DNA of 48,001 bases from Candidatus Colinaster equi (GCA_018064425.1 JAGHVF010000034.1:1-48001); one strand, 5' to 3'; numbered from the stretch's first letter, positions 1-9,823 are shown. The notes: a model not told the origin generated them from the sequence alone. Numbers and translations are program-made.

Positions 1-426
1 TCTTTTTATAAATATAATACGTTGCTCACTTTTTAATTCACTCAAAAATGTGTCAATTGTATGTGCCAGCAATCCTGCAGCCACTTCATCCTCTGTCGTA
101 CCCATGCCTGCCACTTCCGTCAATTCATCAAGTGCCACCTCTACGGTTCCCTGTCCTCTTTTGGCGCTATGATTCTTTCTGTAAACATCAAGTGCCAGAT
201 TACGAATAATCGTTGCAAGAAAAGCACCAAGCTTTTCAGGTCTGCTTGTAGGCATAGAATTCCATGCACTCAAATACATATCATTTGCACATTCGCTCAC
301 ATCCTCTTCGCTATTCAGAACATTCATTGCAATTTTTCTGCAATAGTTATCATACTTTTCCTTGGATGCTGCAATTGCCAATTCATTACGTGCCCAATAC
401 AAATCCACAATTTGGTTATCTTCCAT
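1..426 (-). CDS. ECF-type RNA polymerase sigma factor, 3' end cut by window edge
   Basis: Only the first 142 codons are inside the window; the gene runs off the left end. The visible protein starts MEDNQIVDLYWARNE and has a sigma-70 region 2 pattern: a helix with YDNYCRKIAMNVL, then SEEDVSECANDMYLSAW, then FLATIIRNLALDVYRK (about residues 20-85), followed by a linker and the start of region 4 (LSELKSEQRIIFIKR). Region 2 binds core polymerase and the -10 element. The start codon lies 9 bp after the vWA lipoprotein stop, with GAGGG inside the end of that gene, so the two are probably translationally coupled. The operon is preceded by an ECF-type promoter at 2233-2258, suggesting autoregulation. 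No separate anti-sigma gene is visible on the upstream side; one could lie beyond the left edge. The fold assignment is secure, the regulon unknown. Confidence 0.88.
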   Translation of the reverse strand, partial: MEDNQIVDLYWARNELAIAASKEKYDNYCRKIAMNVLNSEEDVSECANDMYLSAWNSMPTSRPEKLGAFLATIIRNLALDVYRKNHSAKRGQGTVEVALDELTEVAGMGTTEDEVAAGLLAHTIDTFLSELKSEQRIIFIKR

Positions 427-435
427 CAGTTACCC

Positions 436-2151
436 TCACTGAAGGCTTCTCAACAAATCAACAAATTCAGACTTATACTCATCATCTTCAATATCAAGGT
501 CTTCGAGATTATCGATAATATCATACAAATCAATATTATCCATGTAATTGCTATTGTTAAGAAGCATACTTGTTTCTGCTACATATGTTGCAAATAGTGT
601 ATCACAAGATGGCTTTTTAGTGTAGCATTCTTCACTTATAGGATATGTCTCAAGTTTAGACTCATCAGCTTCAGGTTCTTTATATCTTACGCTCACCATC
701 ATCCACTCACCGGATGAAGTTGCAAGATTACTCAATGTATTATCCTGATATCTAAGTTTTTTCTCATCATCTTTTCCATCGTTCAATTTTATCTCATACA
801 TTACTGTAATTGCATGGCCCGAGCCCATTTCACCGCCATCCTTAGTGTCATCATCAAAATCACTTGCTGCCATTTGTCTGTTCTCATATCCAATCTGACG
901 ATATTCGGAAACATATGCAGGATTGAATTCGATCTGGAATTTTACATCCTTCGCAACAGTAAAAAGAGTAGATCCGAATTCATCTGACAGCACCTTCTTT
1001 GCCTCTTTCATACTATCAATGTATGAATAGTTTCCGTTGCCTTTGTCTGCAAGTGTTTCAAGATTGGACTCATTATAATTGCCTGTTCCAAATCCCAATA
1101 CCGATAAAAATACACCTTTATCCTTCTTGTTGCTCACAAGTTCTTCAAGCTCTTCAACCGATGTAAGTCCCACATTCAAATCACCGTCTGTAGCCATAAT
1201 TATTCTGTTATTTCCACCCTTAATGAAATTCTTCTCCGCCAACTTATATGCCTTCTTTATACCTGAACCACCATTAGTAGAACCACTCGCTTCAAGACTG
1301 TTCATTGCTTTCTTAAGCTTTGCCTTCTTATTACCGGGCACACCTGCTATTACAACATCCGAGTCGGATGCATATGTCACGATGGACACTCTGTCGTTCT
1401 CATCCAATTCATCTATCAACATCTCAAAGCCCATTTGCAATAACGGCAACTTATCATAATCCGACATAGATCCTGATACATCAATAAGAAATACAATATT
1501 GGATTTAACATCCGCGGTATCCTCTACTTCCTTTGCTTTGATTCCCATTGTAAGAAGCTTACTATCCTTATTCCACGGACAATCTGTAATCTCTCCTTTT
1601 ACCGCAAAGGTGTCATCTCCTTCCGGAGAAACATAATCATAGTCAAAATAATTAATCATCTCTTCAGCTCTTATTGAACCTTCCGGGATATCATATATAT
1701 CATATCCGTCAGTAACCATTCTTCTAAAATTCGAATATGATGCCGTATCAACATCTGCTGCAAAGGTTGACAATGGATTGGTCGCTACTGCTGTAAAATC
1801 ATTTTCTTCCTGTTTTGTATATGTCTCACCATTAACATACGGTACGTAGCAATCATCAATGCTATAACACTCTGCCATCGGCTCTTCATATACTCCTCCG
1901 ACCGCATCCTTTACTGCGTATGAGCTATCGCTTTCAACTGCAACGTCATAATTACTTGCAACATCTTCGCCAACCTGAGCAGTCGCTGCACTATCATATA
2001 CCTCTGCAGGTGAATTATCATATTCGTCTGCTGCAATGGCTTCCTCATTTCTTACCGGTGTTGTTGTCTCTACATTCTTTGCTCCGCATCCTGCAATCAT
2101 AGATGCTGTAATCACTGTTGCAAGTAAAATAGTTACACTTCTCTTTTTCAT
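436..2151 (-). CDS. von Willebrand factor type A domain lipoprotein (YfbK-like)
   Basis: Predicted 571-residue surface lipoprotein. Residues 1-22 form a lipoprotein signal with lipobox MIAGC, so Cys22 would be the lipidated residue. An acidic, low-complexity linker follows (about 25-105), then a YfbK-type N-terminal vWF domain (about 115-210), then a VWA domain with a complete MIDAS: DVSGS at 224-228, Thr292 in SGSTNGG, and Asp322 in ATDGD. The C-terminal third resembles DUF3520. MIDAS domains bind Mg2+ or Mn2+ and a protein ligand; the ligand here is unknown. ATG at 2151 is chosen because GGAGG lies 8 bp upstream and the signal peptide begins there; the longer in-frame extension has neither. 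It is the first gene of a two-gene operon with the ECF sigma factor. A role as envelope sensor or effector for that sigma factor is inference. Confidence 0.87.
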   Translation of the reverse strand: MKKRSVTILLATVITASMIAGCGAKNVETTTPVRNEEAIAADEYDNSPAEVYDSAATAQVGEDVASNYDVAVESDSSYAVKDAVGGVYEEPMAECYSIDDCYVPYVNGETYTKQEENDFTAVATNPLSTFAADVDTASYSNFRRMVTDGYDIYDIPEGSIRAEEMINYFDYDYVSPEGDDTFAVKGEITDCPWNKDSKLLTMGIKAKEVEDTADVKSNIVFLIDVSGSMSDYDKLPLLQMGFEMLIDELDENDRVSIVTYASDSDVVIAGVPGNKKAKLKKAMNSLEASGSTNGGSGIKKAYKLAEKNFIKGGNNRIIMATDGDLNVGLTSVEELEELVSNKKDKGVFLSVLGFGTGNYNESNLETLADKGNGNYSYIDSMKEAKKVLSDEFGSTLFTVAKDVKFQIEFNPAYVSEYRQIGYENRQMAASDFDDDTKDGGEMGSGHAITVMYEIKLNDGKDDEKKLRYQDNTLSNLATSSGEWMMVSVRYKEPEADESKLETYPISEECYTKKPSCDTLFATYVAETSMLLNNSNYMDNIDLYDIIDNLEDLDIEDDEYKSEFVDLLRSLQ

Positions 2152-2232
2152 AATTAATACCTCCGTTTTTCCTAACGCATTTTCTATTTTCACCCGAACA
2201 CTACAGGTGTTTTTGTCCCTTTCACTTATATA

Positions 2233-2258
2233 GACGCAAAGAAATACAAAAGGTTTCA
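2233..2258 (-). promoter_or_regulatory. ECF sigma factor promoter (TGAAAC-N16-CGTC)
   Basis: Reading the minus strand, TGAAAC (2258-2253) is followed after exactly 16 bases by CGTC (2236-2233) and then TATATA. This matches the known Bacillus sigma-W/sigma-M class consensus (TGAAAC, 16-17 bases, CGTA or CGTC). It lies about 80 bp before the start codon of the vWA lipoprotein gene, whose operon encodes an ECF sigma factor. Autoregulation is the natural inference. Confidence 0.72.
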
Positions 2259-2266
2259 TTTTTTTC

Positions 2267-2302
2267 AAAAAAAAATTGAAGCAACCTTTCGATTGCTTCA
2301 AT
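2267..2302 (-). terminator. Rho-independent terminator after mscL
   Basis: Perfect 9-bp stem TTGAAGCAA / TTGCTTCAA (2276-2284 with 2293-2301) with an 8-base loop, followed on the minus strand by nine T residues (2275-2267). It lies just after the mscL stop codon and separates it from the vWA/sigma operon promoter. Confidence 0.88.
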
Positions 2303-2312
2303 AAGGTAATAT

Positions 2313-2735
2313 CTATTCAATTGTTGACGTACAATGCGGACACTTTGTTGCCTCGATATGTACCTCGCTTCGACAGAACGGACACATCTTTGTTGTGGGT
2401 GTCGTGTTTTCTTTCTTCTTACCGACCGACATAAGCCTATTTGTTCCTTTAATCAACAAGAACAAAATGAATGCCATTATAACAAAATTCACAATCGAAG
2501 AAATGAAATCGCCGTAATTAAAAGTTGCTCCGCGAAATGTAAATGTTCCGCCTATCACTATCCCACCGTTTTCATCAGTCTTACCTGTAAGAGCTGCAAA
2601 AAGCGGTGTAATAAAATCAGATGTAAGCGCAGTTACAATATTTTGAAAAGCAGCTCCGATAATTACACCGACCGCTAGGTCCATAACATTTCCCTTTAAA
2701 GCAAATTCCTTAAACTCCGCAACAAACTTTTTCAT
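2313..2735 (-). CDS. mscL: Large-conductance mechanosensitive channel MscL
   Basis: 140-residue membrane channel that opens under membrane tension to release solutes during hypo-osmotic shock. The N-terminal amphipathic helix (KKFVAEFKEFALKGN) leads into TM1 (VMDLAVGVIIGAAFQNIV, about 17-40) with the conserved Gly/Ala face; TM2 is near 77-98 (SSIVNFVIMAFILFLLI). The C-terminus carries a two-CxxC zinc-ribbon-like tail (CPFCRSEVHIEATKCPHC, about 118-135), found in many Firmicute MscL proteins in place of the charged helical bundle. The RBS is AGGGAG, about 6 bp upstream. It lies 48 bp after dnaJ with no terminator between them and ends at its own terminator, so it may be the last gene of the hrcA operon. 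Identification is firm. Confidence 0.95.
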   Translation of the reverse strand: MKKFVAEFKEFALKGNVMDLAVGVIIGAAFQNIVTALTSDFITPLFAALTGKTDENGGIVIGGTFTFRGATFNYGDFISSIVNFVIMAFILFLLIKGTNRLMSVGKKKENTTPTTKMCPFCRSEVHIEATKCPHCTSTIE

Positions 2736-2783
2736 CCGTTCTCCCTCTCATATAATCGATTTGTTTGACCAACTATCACTTTA

Positions 2784-3968
2784 TCAGAAACGCTTCTTCT
2801 TTTTCTTACTGTCTTTTGAATCACTTGATGCATTATCTTTAGTCTCCTGATAACGTTTAGCCGCATTCAGAGAATCATCATTAGCTTCATCATATTTCTG
2901 TAACAGTTCCTTAGCTTCATGGCTAAGCTTATCCGGTACTTGTACAACAAGCGTCACATAGTGATCGCCACGAATGTCCTTATTTCTGAGCGAAGGAACA
3001 CCTTTACCCTTCAAACGTACACGTGTATCTGTCTGAGTGCCGGGTTTTACCTCATATATGACTTTACCGTCAACAGTATCAATCATTATCTCACCGCCGA
3101 GGGCTGCAACAGGAAATGATACCGGAACAGTAGAGAAAATATTTGTCTCCTGTCTCTGGAAAATAGGATGGCGTCCGACAATCACTTCTACAAGAACATC
3201 GCCTCTTGGACCTCCGTTAACACCGGGTTCACCCTGTCCTGCCATTCTCTTACATTGACCATTATCAATACCTGCAGGAATGTCCACCGCAAAACGCTTT
3301 TTCATCGGAATATATCCCGTTCCGCGACAATCCGTACACTTCTCCTTGATTATCTTTCCTTTGCCTTGACACTCCGGACATGTCTGAACATTTCGTACAG
3401 TACCAAAGAATGACTGCTGTGTAAATACAACCTGTCCTTTACCGCCACACTTGGTACATGTAACAGGAGTTGTTCCCGCTTTTGCGCCCGAACCGTGGCA
3501 TGTCTTACACTCTTCCTTAACAGTAAGCTCTATCTCCTTCTCGCAACCAAATACAGCTTCTTCAAAGGTGATTCTTACACTTGTACGAACATTACTTCCT
3601 TTCATCGGTCCATTATTTGCCGTACCGGAACTTCTACGTCCTCCACCAAACAAATCTCCGAATATATCTCCGAATATATCCGTAAAATCAGCACCGCCGA
3701 AATCAAATCCTCCAAATCCCGACGCGCCGCCACTTCCATCAAAAGCTGCATGACCAAACTGATCATACTGACGTCTCTTCTCAGGATCGCTAAGAACAGC
3801 ATACGCCTCCGATGCTTCTTTGAACTTCTTCTCCGCTTCAGCATCCCCCGGGTTCATATCCGGGTGATATTTCTTGGCCAAAGCTCTATATGCTTTTTTG
3901 AGTGCTGCATCATCTGCGTTTTTCTCAACGCCCAGCACTTCATAATAATCTCTCTTTTGCTCTGCCAT
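2784..3968 (-). CDS. dnaJ: Chaperone DnaJ (Hsp40)
   Basis: 394 residues. The J domain (about 1-70) has the HPD triad in [10 protein letters not shown], which stimulates DnaK ATPase. A Gly/Phe-rich linker ([13 protein letters not shown]) follows, then four CxxCxGxG zinc-binding repeats ([32 protein letters not shown]) and the C-terminal substrate-binding domains. The tail is Lys-rich (KKKKKRF). ATG at 3968 is chosen: GAGGAG lies 5 bp upstream, and the in-frame codons before it overlap that SD. It is the fourth gene of the hrcA-grpE-dnaK-dnaJ operon. The 107-bp gap to dnaK contains two hairpins that may trim or attenuate the message. Full length, with all key residues present. Confidence 0.98.
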   Translation of the reverse strand: MAEQKRDYYEVLGVEKNADDAALKKAYRALAKKYHPDMNPGDAEAEKKFKEASEAYAVLSDPEKRRQYDQFGHAAFDGSGGASGFGGFDFGGADFTDIFGDIFGDLFGGGRRSSGTANNGPMKGSNVRTSVRITFEEAVFGCEKEIELTVKEECKTCHGSGAKAGTTPVTCTKCGGKGQVVFTQQSFFGTVRNVQTCPECQGKGKIIKEKCTDCRGTGYIPMKKRFAVDIPAGIDNGQCKRMAGQGEPGVNGGPRGDVLVEVIVGRHPIFQRQETNIFSTVPVSFPVAALGGEIMIDTVDGKVIYEVKPGTQTDTRVRLKGKGVPSLRNKDIRGDHYVTLVVQVPDKLSHEAKELLQKYDEANDDSLNAAKRYQETKDNASSDSKDSKKKKKRF

Positions 3969-4010
3969 AATACTCCTCAATCTGGAATGTTTCCGTAAAG
4001 ATAGAAATAG

Positions 4011-4063
4011 CCCGGTTGCTGCCGGGTATATCTATGAGAGTAGGCGCTTACGCCCCTACTCTC
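4011..4063 (-). terminator. Two hairpins between dnaK and dnaJ, possible attenuator or processing site
   Basis: The dnaK-dnaJ gap holds two stem-loops. One pairs GAGAGTAGG (4036-4044) with CCTACTCTC (4055-4063). The other is CCCGG-TTGCTG-CCGGG at 4011-4026, followed on the minus strand by a pyrimidine-rich but interrupted T stretch. Neither has a clean T run, so partial termination or 3'-end protection of the dnaK message is more likely than full termination. Such differential-expression hairpins are known from other dnaK operons; the assignment here is inference. Confidence 0.5.
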
Positions 4064-4075
4064 TTCATATACTGA

Positions 4076-6007
<1,932 letters not shown>

Positions 6008-6013
6008 CTATAT

Positions 6014-6634
6014 CTACTGTGCAACAGCAACCATGCTGTGTCTTACAACGCTATCTCTGTATGTATAACCCTTCTGCAATTCCTGAGCTACAATACCTTC
6101 ATCAAACTCTTCGGACTCAACCTGCATTACCGCATTGTGCAAATCAGGATTGAATTCCTGTCCCAACGCTTCAATCGGTTTTACCCCAAGCTTATCAAGT
6201 TCATCCATAAGCTGTTTATATATCAGGTTCATACCTTCATAAACCGGATCGGATTTGCTCTCCTGCGAAACACTTGCAAGTCCTCTCTCAAAATTGTCAA
6301 CAACCGGAAGCAATTTTTCAATAACACTCTTTGCTCCCATCTCGAACATTGTTGATTTTTCCTTCTCTGTTCTCTTACGAAAGTTCTCAAACTCAGCCAT
6401 CTGACGCTTTACTCTATCCTCAAGTTCTTCATTCTTGGTCTCAAGAGCCTCATACTTTTTATCAGCCTTAGCCTTCTTACCTTTTTTCTCTTTTGTTTCT
6501 TCCTTACTATCTTCAGTTGATGTCTCATTAGCATTCTGCATATCTTCAGTTGCCGCTTCCGCTTCTTTTGCATCCGCCTCATTGACAGCTTCTTCTGTCT
6601 CTACTGTTGTTTCTTCGAGATTCTTTTCTTCCAT
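6014..6634 (-). CDS. grpE: Nucleotide exchange factor GrpE
   Basis: 206 residues. The first 70 or so residues are a highly acidic Glu/Ala/Lys stretch predicted to be disordered, followed by a long coiled coil (KYEALETKNEELEDRVKRQM) and the GrpE signature FENFRKRTEKEKS. The C-terminal beta domain ends DSVVRHSMVAVAQ, the region that contacts DnaK and releases ADP. The SD AAGGAG sits about 14 bp before ATG, longer than usual, which may lower initiation relative to dnaK. It is 21 bp downstream of hrcA in the heat-shock operon. Assignment is firm. Confidence 0.96.
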   Translation of the reverse strand: MEEKNLEETTVETEEAVNEADAKEAEAATEDMQNANETSTEDSKEETKEKKGKKAKADKKYEALETKNEELEDRVKRQMAEFENFRKRTEKEKSTMFEMGAKSVIEKLLPVVDNFERGLASVSQESKSDPVYEGMNLIYKQLMDELDKLGVKPIEALGQEFNPDLHNAVMQVESEEFDEGIVAQELQKGYTYRDSVVRHSMVAVAQ

Positions 6635-6655
6635 GCTAAAACACGTCGCTCCTTC

Positions 6656-7681
6656 CTACTTCTTATATATTGAATCTAACTGGTGCATGACACCTTTAAG
6701 ATTATCAACAACTTTATCATAGTCCATTCGCTTGGGTCCGATGATACCGATTGTTCCCTTCATACCCTCACCCAAATCATATGTCGCTGTAACAATACTA
6801 CAATCCTTCATTGCCTTAACCGGTGACTCATCACCTATATATACCTGAATACCGGTATTGTTTTCCTGCTCCAACGTTCTTACAACCAGTTCATTTAGCT
6901 CCTGCTTCTCTTCGAAGGTTCCGACAATTTCACTGGCCATTTTTCCGTCTGCCAACTCAGGATACTTAAATATGTTGTTTGCACCGGAAGTATATATCTC
7001 CAAGTCTTCCTCTTCGTGTATTGCTTCCGCCACGGCATCAATAACTTCACCGACAATATCGGAATGAATACCGGCCTGTTGCTTAAGCGAAGATATAAGT
7101 CCCAGATTAATCTCATCAATCGACATACCGTTTAGATGTGTATTCAACAAAATATTAAGCTTTAATACTGTTTCTTCCGTAATCTCATCGGTAATATTAA
7201 TAATCGAATTCTTAATTACATTACCTTCAACCACAATTACCGTTAAAAGCTGTGTTGTATTGACTCTTGATAATTGTATAAGCTTTAACTTGTTTTTGTG
7301 AATACTCGGAGCCGATATCATCGTTGCATAATTTGTATTTGTCGCCAGCAACTTAGCGGTCTGCTTAAGTAACTGATCAAGACGTTCTTCTTTCTTAAGA
7401 AGATCTTCTTTCAGCTCCTCAACCTCTTTTGTCTTTTCCTCCATCATCGTATCAACATATAATCTGTATCCCGAATCAGAAGGTATTCGACCGGCTGATG
7501 TATGTGGCTGCACAATATATCCCATCTCTTCAAGGTCAGCCATCTCATTACGTATCGTAGCAGAACTGAGATTCAAATCAGTATATTTGGAAATTGTTCT
7601 ACTGCCAACCGGTTCGCCGGTCTCAAGATAATTTCGAACAACGGCTTGTAGGATTTTCATCTTACGTTCGCTAAGTTCCAT
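6656..7681 (-). CDS. hrcA: Heat-inducible transcription repressor HrcA
   Basis: 341 residues. The N-terminal winged helix (MELSERKMKILQAVVRNYLETGEPVGSRTI, then SSATIRNEMADLEEMGYIVQPHTSAGRIPSD) is the HrcA hallmark; the rest is the GAF-like inserted dimerising domain. HrcA binds CIRCE operators and represses the hrcA and groE operons; GroEL is the usual co-factor that keeps it active. ATG at 7681 is chosen because GAGAGGAG lies about 7 bp upstream and the family start (ELSERKMKIL) begins there; an earlier in-frame codon overlaps CIRCE. It is the first gene of the operon and sits directly behind its own CIRCE element, so it is autoregulated. Confidence 0.97.
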   Translation of the reverse strand: MELSERKMKILQAVVRNYLETGEPVGSRTISKYTDLNLSSATIRNEMADLEEMGYIVQPHTSAGRIPSDSGYRLYVDTMMEEKTKEVEELKEDLLKKEERLDQLLKQTAKLLATNTNYATMISAPSIHKNKLKLIQLSRVNTTQLLTVIVVEGNVIKNSIINITDEITEETVLKLNILLNTHLNGMSIDEINLGLISSLKQQAGIHSDIVGEVIDAVAEAIHEEEDLEIYTSGANNIFKYPELADGKMASEIVGTFEEKQELNELVVRTLEQENNTGIQVYIGDESPVKAMKDCSIVTATYDLGEGMKGTIGIIGPKRMDYDKVVDNLKGVMHQLDSIYKK

Positions 7682-7704
7682 CCGATTACTCCTCTCGCTC
7701 TGTG

Positions 7705-7731
7705 TTAGCACTCAATTTAGGCGAGTGCTAA
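7705..7731 (-). promoter_or_regulatory. CIRCE operator (HrcA binding site)
   Basis: A perfect match to the established CIRCE consensus: TTAGCACTC (7705-7713), nine bases, GAGTGCTAA (7723-7731). It lies between the sigma-A promoter and the hrcA start codon, where HrcA blocks transcription at normal temperature. Confidence 0.98.
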
Positions 7732-7746
7732 TATCATCTGATACAT

Positions 7747-7775
7747 AAGATAACACTATAAAATATGCATGTCAA
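7747..7775 (-). promoter_or_regulatory. Sigma-A promoter of the hrcA operon
   Basis: On the minus strand TTGACA (7775-7770), a 17-base spacer and TATCTT (7752-7747). The -35 is perfect and the -10 matches 4 of 6. The predicted transcription start is about 7740, just upstream of CIRCE, as expected for this operon type. Confidence 0.85.
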
Positions 7776-7871
7776 CACTTCAATTCTAAAGAAAATATAA
7801 AGAAATTAAACATATTCTTACTTACAATTCAATTTGGTATTTGCTTCTTCCTTTTTACTTAACTTGTAGCA

Positions 7872-7922
7872 AATAAAAGCAGCGATGCACCTTAGCATAT
7901 CAACATGCTTTGTACATCGCTG
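7872..7922 (-). terminator. Terminator after the DUF6465 gene
   Basis: A long hairpin: CAGCGATG (7880-7887) pairs with CATCGCTG (7915-7922), with an inner TAGCAT/ATGCT stem. On the minus strand it is followed by CTTTTATTT. It lies 24 bp past the stop codon. Confidence 0.82.
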
Positions 7923-7945
7923 TTTCCACTCAACTTATTTAATTA

Positions 7946-8446
7946 CTAAATGTTGAAATCACCTGTGATTTCGCTATTAAATACGTAGTATACTTTGTTT
8001 TCGGACGGCTTTACATACATCTCAACCGATTTGAGCTCGGAAGCCTTCTTATCATAATCATATACCCATACATCATTTGCAATCTTCTCAAGATCTTCTG
8101 CTGTGTACTTCTTATCACCAAGTTCAAGTGTAATTGCACACTTTGTTGCAGTTTTCTTTGTAGATACAGGCTTAACTGTTTCTGTAGCCTTCTTTGCAAC
8201 TGTTTTCTTAGCTGCAGGCTTCTTTGTTGCAGCCTTCTTAACTGCTTCCTTCTTAACAGGTGTTTCTTTCTTAGCAGTCTCCTTTTTAGCAGGTGCCTTC
8301 TTTGCTACTGCTTTCTTAACAACCGGCTTGGTCTCCTTCTTCTCTTCTTCCTTAAGATCTGTCTTAAGTGCCCCAATCTTAACTGTAGCCGGCTTAACAG
8401 GTGCAACATCCTTCTTAAGAGTTGCTGTTACCTTTTCATTTGCCAT
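7946..8446 (-). CDS. Lys/Ala-rich DUF6465 family protein with histone-like tail
   Basis: 166 residues in two parts. Residues about 30-100 are a low-complexity basic tail built from KKxxAKK, PAKKE and ATKKPAAKK units, like histone H1 tails and the C-termini of some bacterial nucleoid proteins. Residues about 103-166 are a compact domain (TLELGDKKYTAEDLEKIANDVWVYDYDKK, then SVEMYVKPSENKVYYVFN) matching what I know as DUF6465, common in Lachnospiraceae and of unknown function. No signal peptide or membrane segment, so cytoplasmic. Nucleic-acid or polyanion binding by the tail is inference. It is monocistronic, with its own promoter (8513-8541), a palindrome at the start region and a terminator. 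RBS GGGAG, about 8 bp upstream. Confidence 0.82.
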   Translation of the reverse strand: MANEKVTATLKKDVAPVKPATVKIGALKTDLKEEEKKETKPVVKKAVAKKAPAKKETAKKETPVKKEAVKKAATKKPAAKKTVAKKATETVKPVSTKKTATKCAITLELGDKKYTAEDLEKIANDVWVYDYDKKASELKSVEMYVKPSENKVYYVFNSEITGDFNI

Positions 8447-8462
8447 CTTTCTCTCCCTTCAT

Positions 8463-8478
8463 ACACATTTGCATGTGT
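8463..8478 (-). promoter_or_regulatory. 5'-UTR hairpin with GCAA tetraloop just before the DUF6465 SD
   Basis: On the minus strand ACACAT-GCAA-ATGTGT forms a perfect 6-bp stem closed by a GNRA-type tetraloop, ending only a few bases before the GGGAG ribosome binding site. Such a hairpin could stabilise the short leader or affect initiation. That effect is inferred only. Confidence 0.5.
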
Positions 8479-8484
8479 AAGCAA

Positions 8485-8511
8485 ACAATAATGTATATCC
8501 AACATTATTGT
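8485..8511. promoter_or_regulatory. Perfect 10-bp inverted repeat at the DUF6465 transcription start
   Basis: ACAATAATGT (8485-8494), seven bases, ACATTATTGT (8502-8511). It begins 1 bp downstream of the predicted -10 and covers the predicted start site near 8506, the position of a classical repressor operator. It could alternatively be an RNA hairpin if transcription starts further upstream. Confidence 0.6.
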
Positions 8512-8512
8512 C

Positions 8513-8541
8513 AGTTTACTCCAGGATTACACTAACGTCAA
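8513..8541 (-). promoter_or_regulatory. Sigma-A promoter of the DUF6465 gene
   Basis: On the minus strand TTGACG (8541-8536), a 17-base spacer and TAAACT (8518-8513). The spacing is ideal; the -35 matches 5 of 6 and the -10 matches 4 of 6. Confidence 0.65.
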
Positions 8542-8599
8542 CATTACTACTTCCAATTTTTTCTCTGTTTTTGGACAGTTTTCAGTTAATATCACTACA

Positions 8600-9784
8600 T
8601 TAGTACGTTTCTTTAACAAATTTTCTCAATGCTTCGAGTGAACGCTCCACCTTTTCAGTCTCAATACAATATGCAAGTCTGAAATATCCCGGGCATCCAA
8701 ATGAATCAGCAGGCACACCTATAAAATCGTACTTTTTTCCTTTTTCACAAAAAGCAACCGCATCATCTTCAAGTGCCTTTGGGAATATATAAAATGTTCC
8801 GCCCGGCTTAACCACGGTAAATCCGAGTGCCTTCAATTCATCGTACAGAATATTCATATTTTTCTCATATACAGACAAATCAGAGGTGATATCCAAATTC
8901 TCTGCAACAGCCAACTGAATTATCGATGAAGGACAATTATGTCCTATTCCTCTGGATATCTGTCCGCACATTACTATCATCTGTTTTGCATCCGGACAAG
9001 CAGGATTAATAGCTACATATCCTATTCTTTCACCCGGAACAGATAAAGACTTAGAGAATGAATAGCATGTTATTGTCGCATCATAATATTTAGCAACATA
9101 AGGTGCATCAACACCTGCATATACAATTTCTCTGTAAGGTTCGTCACTGATAAGATATATGGTATGTCCGAACTCTTTTGATTTGTCGGTAAGCATCTGT
9201 GCCAGCTTTTTAATCGTCTCGGTTGTATATACAATACCTGACGGATTATTAGGCGTATTAACAAGTACCGCCATCGTCTTTGGCCCAATCATCTTCTCAA
9301 ACTCTTCAAAATTTATCTGAAAATCTTTCGTCTGTGGCGGTACAACCTTAAGTACTGCTCCCGACAGATTTACATACGGATTGTATTCCGGAAAAAATGG
9401 TGCAAATGTGATTATTTCATCACCCGGTACTGTCACAAGTCTAAAAGCATGTGCAAGAGCTCCGGCCGCACCGCTTGCCATAAAGATATGATCCATCTCA
9501 TACTTCATACCAAATCTGCGATTAAGAGAATCCGCAACCGCCTGTCTGACTTCGGCAATACCCAAACTCTGACTGTAGCCGTGCAAATCCATCGAACTCT
9601 TTTGTCCAATCAATTTGATAATACTTTCATTAAAACTGTCCGGAACAGGAACAGACGGATTACCGAGAGTATAATCAAATACGTTCTCGTATCCTATTTC
9701 TTTTCCTCTTGCAACTGCATATTCAGATAATCCTCTGATAACAGATTTCTTGGACAACATATCCACATACTGTTGTGCTAACAT
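8600..9784 (-). CDS. PLP-dependent class I/II aminotransferase
   Basis: 394 residues, normal for fold-type I aminotransferases related to aspartate aminotransferase. The Schiff-base lysine lies in CYSFSKSLSVPGERIGY. Other landmarks are NTPNNPSGIVYT, the pyridoxal-ring segment LISDEPYREIVY and the C-terminal FRLAYC carboxylate-binding Arg. It transfers an amino group between an amino acid and a 2-oxo acid; the substrate cannot be fixed from sequence. ATG at 9784 is used because GGAGG lies about 7 bp upstream. It is downstream of the livKHMGF transporter and a cytidylate-kinase-like gene with short gaps, so a role in amino acid turnover is plausible. No clear terminator follows the stop codon. 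Confidence 0.88.
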   Translation of the reverse strand: MLAQQYVDMLSKKSVIRGLSEYAVARGKEIGYENVFDYTLGNPSVPVPDSFNESIIKLIGQKSSMDLHGYSQSLGIAEVRQAVADSLNRRFGMKYEMDHIFMASGAAGALAHAFRLVTVPGDEIITFAPFFPEYNPYVNLSGAVLKVVPPQTKDFQINFEEFEKMIGPKTMAVLVNTPNNPSGIVYTTETIKKLAQMLTDKSKEFGHTIYLISDEPYREIVYAGVDAPYVAKYYDATITCYSFSKSLSVPGERIGYVAINPACPDAKQMIVMCGQISRGIGHNCPSSIIQLAVAENLDITSDLSVYEKNMNILYDELKALGFTVVKPGGTFYIFPKALEDDAVAFCEKGKKYDFIGVPADSFGCPGYFRLAYCIETEKVERSLEALRKFVKETY

Positions 9785-9823
9785 ATCTACCTCCGACGTT
9801 TCATTCAAACAGTTGTAAAAGCA

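Noticed and set aside
3451-3998. Plus-strand open frames opposite dnaJ
   Set aside because: dnaJ is complete and highly conserved on the minus strand; these frames have no SD or recognisable domains.
8103-8480. Plus-strand open frame opposite the DUF6465 gene that looks like a hydrophobic Phe/Ala/Thr protein
   Set aside because: Lys/Ala-rich codons read backwards give Phe/Ala/Leu-type stretches; it is a shadow without SD.
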